A DNA stretch of 64,000 bases from Serratia fonticola (GTDB taxonomy: Bacteria > Pseudomonadota > Gammaproteobacteria > Enterobacterales > Enterobacteriaceae): assembly GCF_001006005.1 (NCBI RefSeq), contig NZ_CP011254.1, forward strand, positions 5,642,001-5,706,000, given 5' to 3'. A model generated the notes under the pieces. That model did no database searches. It saw only the letters and a program-made list of their open reading frames with translations, and had not been told where the DNA came from. Position 1 is the stretch's first letter; every line of letters begins with the position of its first letter. Position numbers and translations under genes: made by a program. Shown one piece after another: positions 1 through 8,835 of this stretch.

Positions 1-2
1 AT

Positions 3-926
3 AACATTCCAGAGAATGGGCACGTGGTGCGCAATGCGGTGACCGGGCTGGCCAAAGCGCGCGATCCACAGCTAGCCGAGTGGATCGCTCAACATGTCAC
101 CTTCCCCAGCACCATGGTCGATCGCATCGTTCCGGCCGCTACTCCAGAAACGCTGGATGAAATTGCCGCAGCCCTGGGTGGCGTGCGTGATGAATGCGCT
201 ATCGCCTGTGAACCCTTCATTCAATGGGTGGTGGAAGATAATTTTGTCGCTGGCCGCCCACGCTGGGAGGATGCCGGTGTGCAACTGGTGGACGATGTTC
301 TGCCGTTCGAGCAGATGAAACTGCGGATGCTCAACGGCAGCCACTCCTTCCTGGCCTACCTCGGCTATCTGGCGGGTTACCGATACATTGTTGACTGCAT
401 GGCGGATGAGAATTATCGCCGCGCCGCGCACCATTTGATGTTGAACGAGCAGGCTCCAACGCTGCAGGTCGCTGGCATCGATCTGGCCGCCTACGCCGAG
501 CAGTTGATCGAACGTTACAGCAACCCGGCACTGCAACACCGCACCTGGCAGATCGCTATGGATGGCACGCAAAAGTTGCCTCAGCGCCTGCTGGAGTCGA
601 TCCGTTGGCATCGGCAATATGGCGGCAGCCATGCGGGGCTTGCGCTTGGCGTAGCGGGCTGGATGCGTTATGTCGGAGGGATTGATGACGCCGGGCAACC
701 GATTGATATCCGCGACCCAATGCTGGCCACGTTGCAGCAGGCCGTTAGCAACTCACAGGACGGTGAACCCCGCGTGGCCGCATTGCTGGCGTTGAAAAGC
801 GTGTTTGGCGAGCAGTTGCCAGCGGATAGTGCGTTTGTGGCGGAGGTAACACGGGCCTATCTGTCATTGCGCGATCGAGGGGCACGCCAGACGGTAAAAG
901 ATTGGGTAACCACCCAGTTGAATTGA
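3..926 (+). CDS. yeiQ: YeiQ, mannitol dehydrogenase / fructuronate reductase family oxidoreductase (5' end cut by window)
   Basis: The frame is open from the window edge, so the N-terminal NAD-binding half (roughly 180 residues) lies outside. What remains is the C-terminal mannitol dehydrogenase domain. It carries the family substrate-site motif KLRMLNGSH (K-x4-N-x2-H) at 319-345. Polyol-specific long-chain dehydrogenases interconvert sugar alcohols or hexuronates with NAD(H) in the cytoplasm; the actual YeiQ substrate is not established. Assignment to yeiQ rests on position, since the yeiQ-yeiR-lpxT-mepS order is that of E. coli. A GTG at 24 is in frame but is internal to the domain and not the start. 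Confidence 0.9.
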   Translation, partial: NIPENGHVVRNAVTGLAKARDPQLAEWIAQHVTFPSTMVDRIVPAATPETLDEIAAALGGVRDECAIACEPFIQWVVEDNFVAGRPRWEDAGVQLVDDVLPFEQMKLRMLNGSHSFLAYLGYLAGYRYIVDCMADENYRRAAHHLMLNEQAPTLQVAGIDLAAYAEQLIERYSNPALQHRTWQIAMDGTQKLPQRLLESIRWHRQYGGSHAGLALGVAGWMRYVGGIDDAGQPIDIRDPMLATLQQAVSNSQDGEPRVAALLALKSVFGEQLPADSAFVAEVTRAYLSLRDRGARQTVKDWVTTQLN

Positions 927-934
927 TCCCTATC

Positions 935-967
935 GGCCGCCATGCCAATCTGCCAGGCATGACGGCC
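935..967. terminator. Inverted repeat between yeiQ and the small fimbrial-like gene
   Basis: Arms 935-946 and 956-967 pair over 12 bp; the single mismatch becomes a G-U pair in minus-strand RNA. It lies between the convergent ends of yeiQ (926) and the minus-strand gene ending at 988. There is no T run on either side, so it is a hairpin in 3' UTR position rather than a clear intrinsic terminator. Confidence 0.5.
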
Positions 968-987
968 ACTTGACGTTTGAATCTAGA

Positions 988-1305
988 TTAACGGTATTCC
1001 AGCGTCATTATTCCGAGTTTTTTCTGCTGATCCAACCACTTGATCTCGCTCTTGCCGAGATTCATTGGCAGCTCTTTGCTACCGCTCTCCAGGCTCGCTA
1101 ACTGATGTTTGCTGGTGTAGTTTTGCCCATCGCGATGGCATTGCGTTTGCGCCGTTGAGTCAGCGACTTCCACTCTGCAAGGGCCTTCGACAATGGCGCC
1201 ATAGAAGTGGATCACGCCACCGGTAGCTGCATTGGCCACGCCTGCTGCCAGCCATGAAAACAACATTCCTGCGATCAAAAACAACCGTAAGCTTTTCATG
1301 GTCAC
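988..1305 (-). CDS. Small secreted fimbrial-like protein, copy 1
   Basis: 105 residues. The N terminus has a clear signal peptide (hydrophobic run at about 8-25 ending in a VANA cleavage context), giving a mature protein of about 78 residues. The start of the mature chain, GGVIHFYGAIVEGPC, resembles the first strands of type 1 pilins up to the first disulfide cysteine, and a second cysteine follows near residue 55. The chain ends in MTLEYR, like pilin C termini. At about half the size of a normal pilin it is not a usual fimbrial subunit. A paralogue sits at 1618-1926 on the same strand with the same upstream context (a GTGAGGT-like ribosome site). No usher or chaperone is nearby. Role unknown. 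Confidence 0.75.
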   Translation of the reverse strand: MTMKSLRLFLIAGMLFSWLAAGVANAATGGVIHFYGAIVEGPCRVEVADSTAQTQCHRDGQNYTSKHQLASLESGSKELPMNLGKSEIKWLDQQKKLGIMTLEYR

Positions 1306-1617
1306 CTCACTTGTTATTAAACCAATATAAACCGGAAAAAAGTTCTTGGATTAAACGCAAGTTAGAGAGGTTTTATCTATTTATCATCTAGTTAGATGGA
1401 AACCCACCTCTCTGGCGGCGCATAATTTATTGCCGGGAAATACGGATTTCAAGTCGGAAAAGTCTTAATTTGATATCCAGCAACGGCCTGCTGTGAAGAC
1501 GGCTTGACGTGCGCAATCCTGGTCAGTCGGTTGGGCAATGAAAGGTATCGAGAAAACGAATCAAAATGCGGGCTCTGGGGAAGTCATGCCGAGCCCCACT
1601 CGGCATGACCAGAGGAC
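1306..1617. other. Spacer between the two fimbrial-like paralogues, with two hairpins
   Basis: No gene is seen here. A nested inverted repeat lies at 1364-1413: outer arms 1364-1371 and 1406-1413, with an inner ATCTA/TAGAT pair. That is about 60 bases upstream of the copy 1 start, so it falls in its promoter or 5' leader. A second hairpin lies at 1583-1609, downstream of copy 2. Confidence 0.5.
1583..1609 (-). terminator. Hairpin downstream of fimbrial-like copy 2
   Basis: Perfect 11-bp inverted repeat (arms 1583-1593 and 1599-1609, 5-base loop), 9 bases past the stop codon of the minus-strand gene ending at 1618. It is not followed by a T run on the minus strand, so termination strength is uncertain. 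The equivalent position after copy 1 also has a hairpin. Confidence 0.5.
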
Positions 1618-1926
1618 TTAACGATAAACTACTGTCATTATTGCGAGTTTTTTCTGCTGATCTACCCACCGCATTTCGGTGGTACCGATATTCAGCGGAA
1701 GCTCTTTACTGCTGGCATCAAAACTTGCCAGCCTTTGCGTGCCTGTGTAGTTTTGCCCATTACGATAACACTGGGTATTCGCTGTTGAATTGCTAACATC
1801 TACCGTACAAGGGCCTTCGACAATGGCACCCACAAAGTGGATAACACCACCTGTGGAACCCGCATGACTTGCTGCCATCCATGAAAACAACGCTCCTGCG
1901 ATCAAAATTAACCGTAAGCTATTCAT
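1618..1926 (-). CDS. Small secreted fimbrial-like protein, copy 2
   Basis: 102 residues, paralogous to the protein at 988-1305 along its whole length. Both share GGVIHF-GAIVEGPC, TQC-R-GQNYT, KELP-N-G and WVDQQKKL/WLDQQKKL followed by a YR end. A signal peptide covers about residues 1-22. The two cysteines are kept and would form the pilin-type disulfide. With about 80 mature residues it is too short to be a full Ig-like pilin plus donor strand. The ribosome site (GTGAGGT about 7 bases before ATG) is conserved with copy 1. The pair looks like a tandem duplication; function unknown. Confidence 0.75.
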   Translation of the reverse strand: MNSLRLILIAGALFSWMAASHAGSTGGVIHFVGAIVEGPCTVDVSNSTANTQCYRNGQNYTGTQRLASFDASSKELPLNIGTTEMRWVDQQKKLAIMTVVYR

Positions 1927-2241
1927 GGCAACCTCACTTTTGTTAAGCCACTTTAAAGATAGGTTATTTTTTTAGGATTAATCGTAAGGATAGGTGGTTT
2001 TTTATATGGCTAATCGGCGAATTAAGGCAGTGGAAACAATATGGTACGGTACAATTGACTTTGTTAACACCAGGTTTTTTATGGGAAAAATCCTAACATC
2101 GAAGCCATAAAAAAAACGCCAAAAACAGACAATTTTCATGTTTAAATTTGTGATCTGTCGCCGCTATGGTCAAGATCGAAAAAAAAGCAAACAATTGCCA
2201 ACTTTCAATCAATTGAAAGTTTCATTAATGGGAATCTCCAC
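1927..2241. other. Divergent promoter region between fimbrial-like copy 2 and yeiR
   Basis: AT-rich, with no coding potential seen. It must hold promoters in both directions. The standout element is the perfect palindrome at 2200-2221, listed separately. The stretch 2057-2085 has a TTGACT followed by a T-rich segment that could serve as a promoter toward yeiR, but this is weak. Confidence 0.4.
2200..2221. promoter_or_regulatory. 22-bp palindrome just upstream of yeiR
   Basis: Perfect inverted repeat: arm AACTTTCAAT at 2200-2209, 2-base centre, matching arm at 2212-2221. It ends 20 bases before the yeiR ATG. The tight centre suits a dimeric repressor better than an RNA hairpin. It does not match Zur, Fur or NikR consensus as known to me; the regulator is unknown. 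Confidence 0.5.
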
Positions 2242-3216
2242 ATGACAAAAACCAATCTGATCACCGGCTTTCTCGGTAGCGGCAAAACCACCACCATTCG
2301 GCATCTGCTGGCCAATAAGCCGGAAAATGAGCGTTGGGCCGTGCTGGTCAACGAGTTTGGCGAGATTGGTATCGATGGCGCCCTGCTGGCCGACAGCGGT
2401 GCGGTATTGAAAGAGATCCCCGGTGGCTGCATGTGCTGCGTTAACGGGCTACCTATGCAGGTAGGGTTGAATATGTTGCTGCAACAGGCCAAACCCGATC
2501 GGTTACTGATTGAACCCACTGGATTAGGTCACCCTAAGCAAATCCTGGCGCTGTTGACCCAGGAAACCTATGGCGGATGGATCGATTTGCTGGCAACGAT
2601 CTGTGTGCTTGATCCCCGCCAACTCGGCGAATCTCGCTATAGCGAAAATGAAAATTTCCGCGATCAGCTGGCCGCAGCCGACGTCATCATCGCCAATAAA
2701 ATGGATACCTGGCAGCCGCAAGATGCCCAGGCATTGGAAGCCTGGCAAACGCTGCATGGCCAGCAGCGGCCGGTCTTTTCCATCGAGCAAGGGCGCATGG
2801 ATATCAAGCTGTTGGATCGGCCACGCACCAATTGCACAGAATTGCCGGACGCACAGCATCATCATAGCCACGCCAAGACCCAAGGATTGGCAGCGTTGCG
2901 TTTGCCTGAAAACTCGCGCTGGCGCCGCGCCCTTAATCAAGGCCAAGGATTCACCAGCTGCGGCTGGATTTTCGATGGGGAAACCGTCTTTGATACCGTC
3001 GGCATGATGGAATGGATCAGGTTAGCACCGGTTGATCGGGCCAAGGCGGTGGTTCGCATTGCCGAAGGCAGTTTGCTGATCAACCGCCAAGGGCAGGATC
3101 TCAGTATCGAGACGCGCCCCGCCGCTCCGCTCGACAGCCGTATCGAATTGATCCACAGCGACGAAGCCAACTGGAATGCTTTGCAATCGGCTTTGTTTAA
3201 CATCCGTTTAAGTTAA
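2242..3216 (+). CDS. yeiR: YeiR, COG0523 (CobW/P47K) zinc-binding GTPase
   Basis: 324 residues, close to E. coli YeiR. N-terminal G domain: Walker A GFLGSGKT at 9-16, the family metal motif CMCC at 63-66, EPTG at 91-94 and the guanine-binding NKMD at 152-155. A histidine cluster (H206-208, H210) precedes the C-terminal CobW domain and could hold extra metal. COG0523 GTPases are thought to deliver metal to target enzymes using GTP hydrolysis; YeiR binds zinc. ATG at 2242 has a GGGA ribosome site about 9 bases upstream. The 22-bp palindrome immediately upstream suggests a dedicated regulator. Confidence 0.93.
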   Translation: MTKTNLITGFLGSGKTTTIRHLLANKPENERWAVLVNEFGEIGIDGALLADSGAVLKEIPGGCMCCVNGLPMQVGLNMLLQQAKPDRLLIEPTGLGHPKQILALLTQETYGGWIDLLATICVLDPRQLGESRYSENENFRDQLAAADVIIANKMDTWQPQDAQALEAWQTLHGQQRPVFSIEQGRMDIKLLDRPRTNCTELPDAQHHHSHAKTQGLAALRLPENSRWRRALNQGQGFTSCGWIFDGETVFDTVGMMEWIRLAPVDRAKAVVRIAEGSLLINRQGQDLSIETRPAAPLDSRIELIHSDEANWNALQSALFNIRLS

Positions 3217-3261
3217 TGCTTTTAACGTTGGCATTATTTTTTGATTTTTTACAGGTTAGCC

Positions 3262-3972
3262 ATGACACGCCGCAATTTACCCTTCATCCTCATGCTCAAC
3301 GTCTTGGGCATCGTGCTATTTCTTTCCTGGTATTTACCCACGGATCACGGGTTCTGGTTCAAGATTGACTCGGCAATCTTTTTCTTCTTCAACCAACATC
3401 TGGCCAGCGATGCCTGGTTTCTGAGAATGGTGGCGATCACCAACAATCGGATATTCGACGTCATTTCGCTCATCGCCATGGGGCTGCTGTACCTTTACTT
3501 CTACCTCAAGCAGGATGCCTTTGGCCGCCGCCGTTTGATCGTTACCGGCGTCGTGATGTTGTTAACGGGGGTGGTACTCAACCAGTTTGGTCACCTGCTG
3601 CCGGTAAAACACGCCAGCCCCACCCTGACCTTTGACAATATCAACCGGGTCAGCGAACTCACCGGCATCCCCACCAAAGACGCCTCCAGCGACAGCTTCC
3701 CTGGCGATCATGGCATGATGCTGATGATTTTCTCCTGCTTTATGCTGCGCTACTTTAACCGCACGGCATTTGCCATCGCACTGCTGATCACCCTGGTCTT
3801 CTGCCTGCCACGCATCATGATCGGCGCACATTGGTTTACCGATATTGCCGTCGGCTCGCTGTCGGTGGTGATGGTCGGTACCAGTTGGTGGCTGATGACA
3901 CCGGCCAGCGATGTTGTGATCCACTGGTTGAACTGCAAACTACCAGGTAAGTATCGTCCAACGCAGCCATAA
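3262..3972 (+). CDS. lpxT: LpxT, lipid A 1-diphosphate synthase (PAP2 family)
   Basis: 236 residues from ATG 3262; an in-frame TTG at 3241 would add 7 residues but has no support and the ATG gives the usual family length. It is an inner-membrane protein with several hydrophobic segments and the PAP2 phosphatase signature: SFPGDHG at about 145-151 and R184, H190 and D194 in the last motif. LpxT moves a phosphate from undecaprenyl diphosphate to the 1-position of lipid A on the periplasmic side, adding negative charge to LPS and recycling the carrier lipid. It sits between yeiR and mepS as in E. coli. Confidence 0.93.
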   Translation: MTRRNLPFILMLNVLGIVLFLSWYLPTDHGFWFKIDSAIFFFFNQHLASDAWFLRMVAITNNRIFDVISLIAMGLLYLYFYLKQDAFGRRRLIVTGVVMLLTGVVLNQFGHLLPVKHASPTLTFDNINRVSELTGIPTKDASSDSFPGDHGMMLMIFSCFMLRYFNRTAFAIALLITLVFCLPRIMIGAHWFTDIAVGSLSVVMVGTSWWLMTPASDVVIHWLNCKLPGKYRPTQP

Positions 3973-3984
3973 CTTTAGATTATG

Positions 3985-4014
3985 ATAGCCGGGAGGCCAG
4001 CGCCTCTCGGTTAT
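3985..4014 (+). terminator. Terminator after lpxT
   Basis: Stem arms 3985-3997 and 4002-4014 pair over 13 bases with two G-U pairs and a 4-base loop. It starts 12 bases after the lpxT stop. The following bases are only moderately T-rich. Confidence 0.65.
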
Positions 4015-4380
4015 TTACCTGTCGCATCTTGTTTACTCAACAACCACACCGTTAACATGCCTACCCTATTAATTAACGTCAATCCAACATAACCGCCAAA
4101 CCGCGTTTTTTTATATGAAGTTTTACATTATGTTACATCACAATTTCATATAAAGAATGTCGGAAAAAGGCTCGCAATCCTCACGTCATTCCGGTACTCT
4201 CGGATGCGTTTGTGCCTGGTTTAGCTTGGCTCGTTAGTAAAAATCCGAAAACTGTGCGTTCCTGCACATTTCCGATGCTAACTGATTGTCCTTCCTGCCG
4301 GTGCCAACTAGTCTCGTTCCGTTTGGTATTTTTCAGATAACGACTTGCGTCGTTAAGGACTTCAAGGGAAAACAATTACA
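4015..4380. promoter_or_regulatory. Long 5' region of mepS
   Basis: About 365 bases without a convincing gene. The left part (4075-4160) is AT-rich and probably carries the mepS promoter. The remainder would be a long leader ending at ATG 4381. A 64-codon minus-strand frame at 4181-4375 has no family resemblance and is not called. Confidence 0.4.
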
Positions 4381-4962
4381 ATGGTCAAATCTCAACCTTT
4401 TCTGAGATATTTTTTGCGGGTATTACCTGCAATTGCGGCAGCCTTGGTGCTCTCCGCCTGTAGCTCAACAAACACTTCGAAGTTAGATAGATCACAAACT
4501 GAGATGCATGCAGTTAATGACAAAAACGGTCTTTTACTGCAAGCCTCTCAGGATGAATTCGAAGCGATGGTGCGTAACGTTGACGTCAAGTCAAAGATTA
4601 TGGACCAGTATGCTGATTGGAAAGGCGTCCGCTACCGTTTAGGCGGTGAAAGCAAGCGCGGCATTGATTGCTCGGCGTTTGTGCAACGTACCTTCCGCGA
4701 ACAGTTTGGTATGGACCTGCCCCGCTCAACCTATCAGCAAGAAGATATGGGCAAGCAAATCCAGCGAGCTAAACTGCGCCCAGGTGATTTAGTGCTGTTC
4801 CGCGCCGGTTCTACTGGCCGCCACGTCGGCATCTATCTGGGTAACGACAAATTCGTTCATGCCTCTACCAGCAGTGGTGTGACAATCTCTAGCCTTTCGG
4901 ATAACTATTGGGATAAACGTTATCGTGAAGGCCGCCGGTTACTGGGTAAAACTTCCAGCTAA
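4381..4962 (+). CDS. mepS: MepS (Spr), murein DD-endopeptidase, NlpC/P60 lipoprotein
   Basis: 193 residues. The signal peptide ends in lipobox LSAC with lipidated C27, so it is an outer-membrane lipoprotein. The NlpC/P60 domain covers about 68-190 with catalytic C97 (in GIDCSAF), H148 (GRHVG) and H160 (FVHAS). The spacing of 51 and 63 residues is the same as C68/H119/H131 of mature E. coli Spr. MepS cuts D-Ala-mDAP crosslinks to allow peptidoglycan to expand, and its level is controlled by NlpI-Prc proteolysis. A strong terminator follows. Confidence 0.96.
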   Translation: MVKSQPFLRYFLRVLPAIAAALVLSACSSTNTSKLDRSQTEMHAVNDKNGLLLQASQDEFEAMVRNVDVKSKIMDQYADWKGVRYRLGGESKRGIDCSAFVQRTFREQFGMDLPRSTYQQEDMGKQIQRAKLRPGDLVLFRAGSTGRHVGIYLGNDKFVHASTSSGVTISSLSDNYWDKRYREGRRLLGKTSS

Positions 4963-5010
4963 CGGCGTAGTATCTGAATCTGGTCCTGAAAGCCAAACAA
5001 ACGAGACGAG

Positions 5011-5038
5011 AACGCTGCCCCAGGGCAGCGTTTTTTTT
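5011..5038 (+). terminator. Intrinsic terminator after mepS
   Basis: 10-bp perfect GC-rich stem (5011-5020 with 5023-5032, loop CA) running into eight T. Classic rho-independent terminator, 49 bases after the mepS stop. Confidence 0.93.
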
Positions 5039-5292
5039 CACGGTAATGCTGGCGCCGAACAAACCCGCATCGCTATTTTCGATTATCACTGTGCCATAAA
5101 CCACGCAACGGTTGAAAAAATAGCCTATTATCGTCAAGTGACATGCCATTTCGTAACGCGCTATTTACGCTATGTCTAAACAGACAGCCTAAGTGCGAGC
5201 CAAACGAATAATGACGCAGGCAGGATCGGTGGGATATATTAATCACCAGCAATATAACAATAATATTTTTATGCGCGCTCAGGGGGCGAGTA
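5039..5292. promoter_or_regulatory. Promoter region of pdeN
   Basis: Non-coding stretch between the mepS terminator and pdeN. The segment 5225-5280 is AT-rich. An AGGGGGCG ribosome site sits 5 bases before ATG 5293. Short frames on both strands overlap here but show no domain. Confidence 0.4.
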
Positions 5293-6882
5293 ATGGGATT
5301 GAAGGGAGCATTTGCACGCCATGCGTCCAACACACGGCGTAGCCTGACTAAAAGCGGTATTGTCGCGGTCGTTTTCTTCATTATTTTTACTTCTGTCACC
5401 TTATTTCTGATCGATCATCAACGCTCGCAATATCAGCATAAAATCGAAAACCGTACGCAAAAATTTGCCGTTAATTACCTCGTTCATCTGCAAGAAATGA
5501 TGCAACAAATCATGCCGCTTACCGGTAAATCCTGCGAACAGGCACAGTCCGATCTGACCTACCGTGCTGCTTTTACCGCCGGCGTACGCACCTTTGTTCT
5601 GGTAAAAGACGGTTTTGCCTATTGCTCCTCGGCAACCGGTAACATGATGCTGCGGATGAGCCATATTTATTCCGAGATCGACTGGCATAAACCACTGGAT
5701 ATGGCTATACAACAAGGCACGCCAATGGTGCCAGGAAAACCGGCGATTGCCGTGTGGTTGCGCCAACCAGGGCCAGGCAACACCGGCATATTAGCCACGC
5801 TGGATCTCACCCTGGCCCCCTACCTGCTGCTCAATTCGCCCGATAGAGATACTCCCGGATTTGCCATCGTGATCGGGGAGCATGCGGTAACCACCTTCGG
5901 CTCTAATATGATGCCGCTGGCGCAATTACCTAAAAGCCACGCCAGCCAGCTAGCCGTTCCAGGCTATCCACTGAGTATGATCTTCTATCACCAATCCCTG
6001 ACGGCTAATGATATCCGCTTTACCGTACTGGGCAGCCTGGTGCTCTCCCTGATGGTGGGCGCGCTGTATTACTATATGCAGATACTGCGCCAAAGCCCCG
6101 AACGCGCCCTGTTGAGAGGCATCAAACACAATGAGATCTTTGTTGAATATCAACCGGTGTTCCACTCCGCAACCAACACCATCGCCGGCCTTGAGGCATT
6201 GATCCGCTGGCAACATCCCACCGAGGGGCGCATTCCACCCGATCTGTTTATCCCCTATGCCGAAAGCGAAGGGTTAATCGTAGCGCTGACCCGCCACCTG
6301 TTCCGTAGGATCGTGTCCGATATCCCGCAATTGGTGCAAGCTCTGCCACGGGGCGCCAAACTGGGCATCAATCTTGCCCCTTCTCACCTTAATGCGCCTT
6401 CGTTCCATGACGATATCACCGAGCTGCTGGCTAAGTTGCCGGCCGACTATTTCACCGTGGTGTTTGAAATCACCGAGCGCGGTATGGTGGAAGAACAAAA
6501 CGCCTTGGAAGAGTTTGATTGGCTACATCGCCAAGGGGTTGAAATCGCAGTAGATGACTTTGGTACCGGCCACAGCGCCTTAATCTATCTACAACGCTTT
6601 ACCCTGGATTACCTCAAGATCGACCGCGGTTTCGTCAATACCATCGGCCAGGACACGGCGACCGCTCCCGTACTGGACGCAGTGATCTCGCTGTCTAAAA
6701 AACTGAAAATGCTGACCGTGGCGGAAGGCGTTGAAACCGCCGAACAGGTGAGTTTTCTGCAAGAACGCGACGTTAATTTTATGCAGGGCTATTATTTCAG
6801 TAAGCCACTGGGCATTGAGGAGTTTGTGGCCTTTTGCCAGAATAAGGCCGTTTTTGATTATCGGGCCGCAGTTAATCCCTGA
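5293..6882 (+). CDS. pdeN: PdeN (Rtn), membrane c-di-GMP phosphodiesterase with CSS and EAL domains
   Basis: 529 residues. TM1 at about 22-40, then a periplasmic CSS domain with the redox cysteine motif CSS at 111-113 and a second cysteine at C81, TM2 at about 243-264, and a cytoplasmic EAL domain. The EAL domain keeps EALIRW (301-306), DDFGTG (421-426), KIDR (442-445) and AEGVE, so it is expected to be active. It hydrolyses c-di-GMP to pGpG. In this family an oxidised CSS disulfide holds the enzyme inactive, and reduction with proteolysis activates it. Its place between mepS and yejA matches E. coli rtn. Confidence 0.93.
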   Translation: MGLKGAFARHASNTRRSLTKSGIVAVVFFIIFTSVTLFLIDHQRSQYQHKIENRTQKFAVNYLVHLQEMMQQIMPLTGKSCEQAQSDLTYRAAFTAGVRTFVLVKDGFAYCSSATGNMMLRMSHIYSEIDWHKPLDMAIQQGTPMVPGKPAIAVWLRQPGPGNTGILATLDLTLAPYLLLNSPDRDTPGFAIVIGEHAVTTFGSNMMPLAQLPKSHASQLAVPGYPLSMIFYHQSLTANDIRFTVLGSLVLSLMVGALYYYMQILRQSPERALLRGIKHNEIFVEYQPVFHSATNTIAGLEALIRWQHPTEGRIPPDLFIPYAESEGLIVALTRHLFRRIVSDIPQLVQALPRGAKLGINLAPSHLNAPSFHDDITELLAKLPADYFTVVFEITERGMVEEQNALEEFDWLHRQGVEIAVDDFGTGHSALIYLQRFTLDYLKIDRGFVNTIGQDTATAPVLDAVISLSKKLKMLTVAEGVETAEQVSFLQERDVNFMQGYYFSKPLGIEEFVAFCQNKAVFDYRAAVNP

Positions 6883-7016
6883 TATTTAAACTTCTTTACT
6901 CAGAAAACCAGCCTGAAATGCTATGCTACCGGCTGGATTAATTGACTTATATCCGACGTATTTCAAACCATGGCTTGAAAGGCGACGGGTATAGATAGCA
7001 GGAGCTTACCGTAGAG

Positions 7017-8825
7017 ATGTCCGTACGCATTTTTGCTGCCTTGGTGCTTTCGGCACTCAGTTTTAGCATGCAGGCCGAAACCCTTAATGAAAGCTACGCT
7101 TTCGCCACGCTCGGTGAACCGAAATATTCCACCGACTTTAGCCATTTTGACTACGTGAACCCAGCGGCCCCCAAGGGCGGCGACGTTCGGCTGGCAGCCA
7201 TCGGCACCTATGATAACTTCAACCGTTTCGCCTTGCGTGGTGTACCCGGTGAAAGAACCGGGGAACTCTACGACACGCTGTTCACCAGCTCGGACGATGA
7301 GCCTTCCAGCTATTATCCGCTGATTGCGGAATCGGCTCGTTACCCGGCAGATATGCGCTGGATGGAGCTGGATATCAACCCACGCGCGCGCTTCCATGAT
7401 GGCAGCCCGATCACCGCCGCCGACGTGGCTTTCACCTTCAACAAATTTATGACCGAAGGGGTGCCGCAATTCCGCTCGTCGTATAAAGGCGTCACGGTCA
7501 AGGCCATCTCCCGTCTGACTGTTCGCATAGAACTTCCCAAACCGGATAGAGATCAGCTACTCGGCCTCTTAAGCCTGCCGGTGATGCCAGAAAGCTTCTG
7601 GAAAGACCATAAACTGAATGAGCCACTGACTGTTCCCCCACTAAGCAGTGGTCCTTATAAAATCAGCAGCTACCGATTGGGCCAATATATTACCTATGAG
7701 CGCGTACGTGACTATTGGGCCGCCAATCTGCCGGTGAATCGCGGGCGCTATAACTTCGATACGCTGCGTTACGACTATTACCTGGACGATAAGGTGGCAC
7801 TGGAAGCCTTTAAGGCCGGGGCTTACGATTTCCGCGTCGAAGGCTCGCCAAAAAGCTGGGCCACCCAGTATCAGGGCGGCAACTTCGCTCGCAACTTCAT
7901 CATCAAACAGGATGAAACCAATCAGGCGGCACAGAATGCCCGCTGGTTAGCGTTCAATATCCAGCGCCCAATTTTCGCCGATCGCCGGGTGCGGGAAGCC
8001 ATCACCCTGGCCTTCGACTTCGACTGGATGAACAAGGCGCTGTATTACGATGCCTATCAGCGCGCCAACAGCTATTTCCAGAATACCGAATACGCGGCCA
8101 CCGGCTACCCAGACGCTGCGGAACTGGCCTGGCTGGCCCCGCTGAAAGGCAAAGTGCCAGCAGAAGTGTTTACCTCGATCTATCAGCCTCCAACATCCGA
8201 CGGCAGCGGCAATGACCGGGCGAACCTGCTGAAAGCCACCGAATTGCTTAAGCAAGCTGGCTGGGAAGTGAAAAACCAGCAGTTGGTTAACAGTCAAACC
8301 GGTAAACCCTTTACCTTTGAACTGATGTTGCCGAGTGGCAGCAATTTCCAATATGTACTGCCTTTCCAGCACAATCTGAAGCGGTTGGGTATCGATATGC
8401 AGATCCGTGAGATCGACATCAGCCAATTCACCCGCCGTATGCGCGAGCGTGATTTTGATATGATGCCGAGGGTCTACCCCGCTATGCCGTTCCCCAACTC
8501 CAACCTGCAGATCTACTGGGCCACAGAATATCTGAATTCCAGCTACAACAGCCCTGGCGTCAGCGATCCAGCCGTCGATGCCCTGATAGAGCAGATCATG
8601 AAGCATCAAGGGGATGAAAAAGCGTTGCTGTCCCTTGGCCGTGCGCTGGATCGGGTGTTGACCTGGAACATGTATATGCTGCCAATGTGGTACTCCAATC
8701 ACGACCGTTACGCCTATTGGGACAAATTCTCTTCGCCAGCGGTACGCCCGGCCTATTCGATCGGGTTCGACAACTGGTGGTTCGACGTCAACAAGGCGGC
8801 ACGCTTGCCGGCGCAACGGCAATAA
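7017..8825 (+). CDS. yejA: YejA, periplasmic solute-binding protein of the YejABEF peptide importer
   Basis: 602 residues with an N-terminal signal peptide (about 1-21, ending MQA). It is an SBP_bac_5 (oligopeptide/nickel) family protein of the usual length. YejA captures peptides in the periplasm for YejBE-YejF; in E. coli the system imports microcin C and is linked to resistance to antimicrobial peptides. ATG 7017 follows an AGGAGC ribosome site at 7000. It is the first gene of a tight four-gene operon, with yejB starting 10 bases after its stop. Confidence 0.95.
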   Translation: MSVRIFAALVLSALSFSMQAETLNESYAFATLGEPKYSTDFSHFDYVNPAAPKGGDVRLAAIGTYDNFNRFALRGVPGERTGELYDTLFTSSDDEPSSYYPLIAESARYPADMRWMELDINPRARFHDGSPITAADVAFTFNKFMTEGVPQFRSSYKGVTVKAISRLTVRIELPKPDRDQLLGLLSLPVMPESFWKDHKLNEPLTVPPLSSGPYKISSYRLGQYITYERVRDYWAANLPVNRGRYNFDTLRYDYYLDDKVALEAFKAGAYDFRVEGSPKSWATQYQGGNFARNFIIKQDETNQAAQNARWLAFNIQRPIFADRRVREAITLAFDFDWMNKALYYDAYQRANSYFQNTEYAATGYPDAAELAWLAPLKGKVPAEVFTSIYQPPTSDGSGNDRANLLKATELLKQAGWEVKNQQLVNSQTGKPFTFELMLPSGSNFQYVLPFQHNLKRLGIDMQIREIDISQFTRRMRERDFDMMPRVYPAMPFPNSNLQIYWATEYLNSSYNSPGVSDPAVDALIEQIMKHQGDEKALLSLGRALDRVLTWNMYMLPMWYSNHDRYAYWDKFSSPAVRPAYSIGFDNWWFDVNKAARLPAQRQ

Positions 8826-8835
8826 GGAGCCTCAG

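Noticed and set aside
3241..3261. TTG start for lpxT
   Set aside because: The ATG at 3262 gives the usual family N terminus and length.
4181..4375. 64-codon minus-strand ORF in the mepS leader
   Set aside because: No ribosome site, no family resemblance, overlaps the promoter/leader of mepS.
5073..5399. 108-codon minus-strand ORF overlapping the pdeN start
   Set aside because: It runs through the pdeN coding start in antisense and has no recognisable domain.
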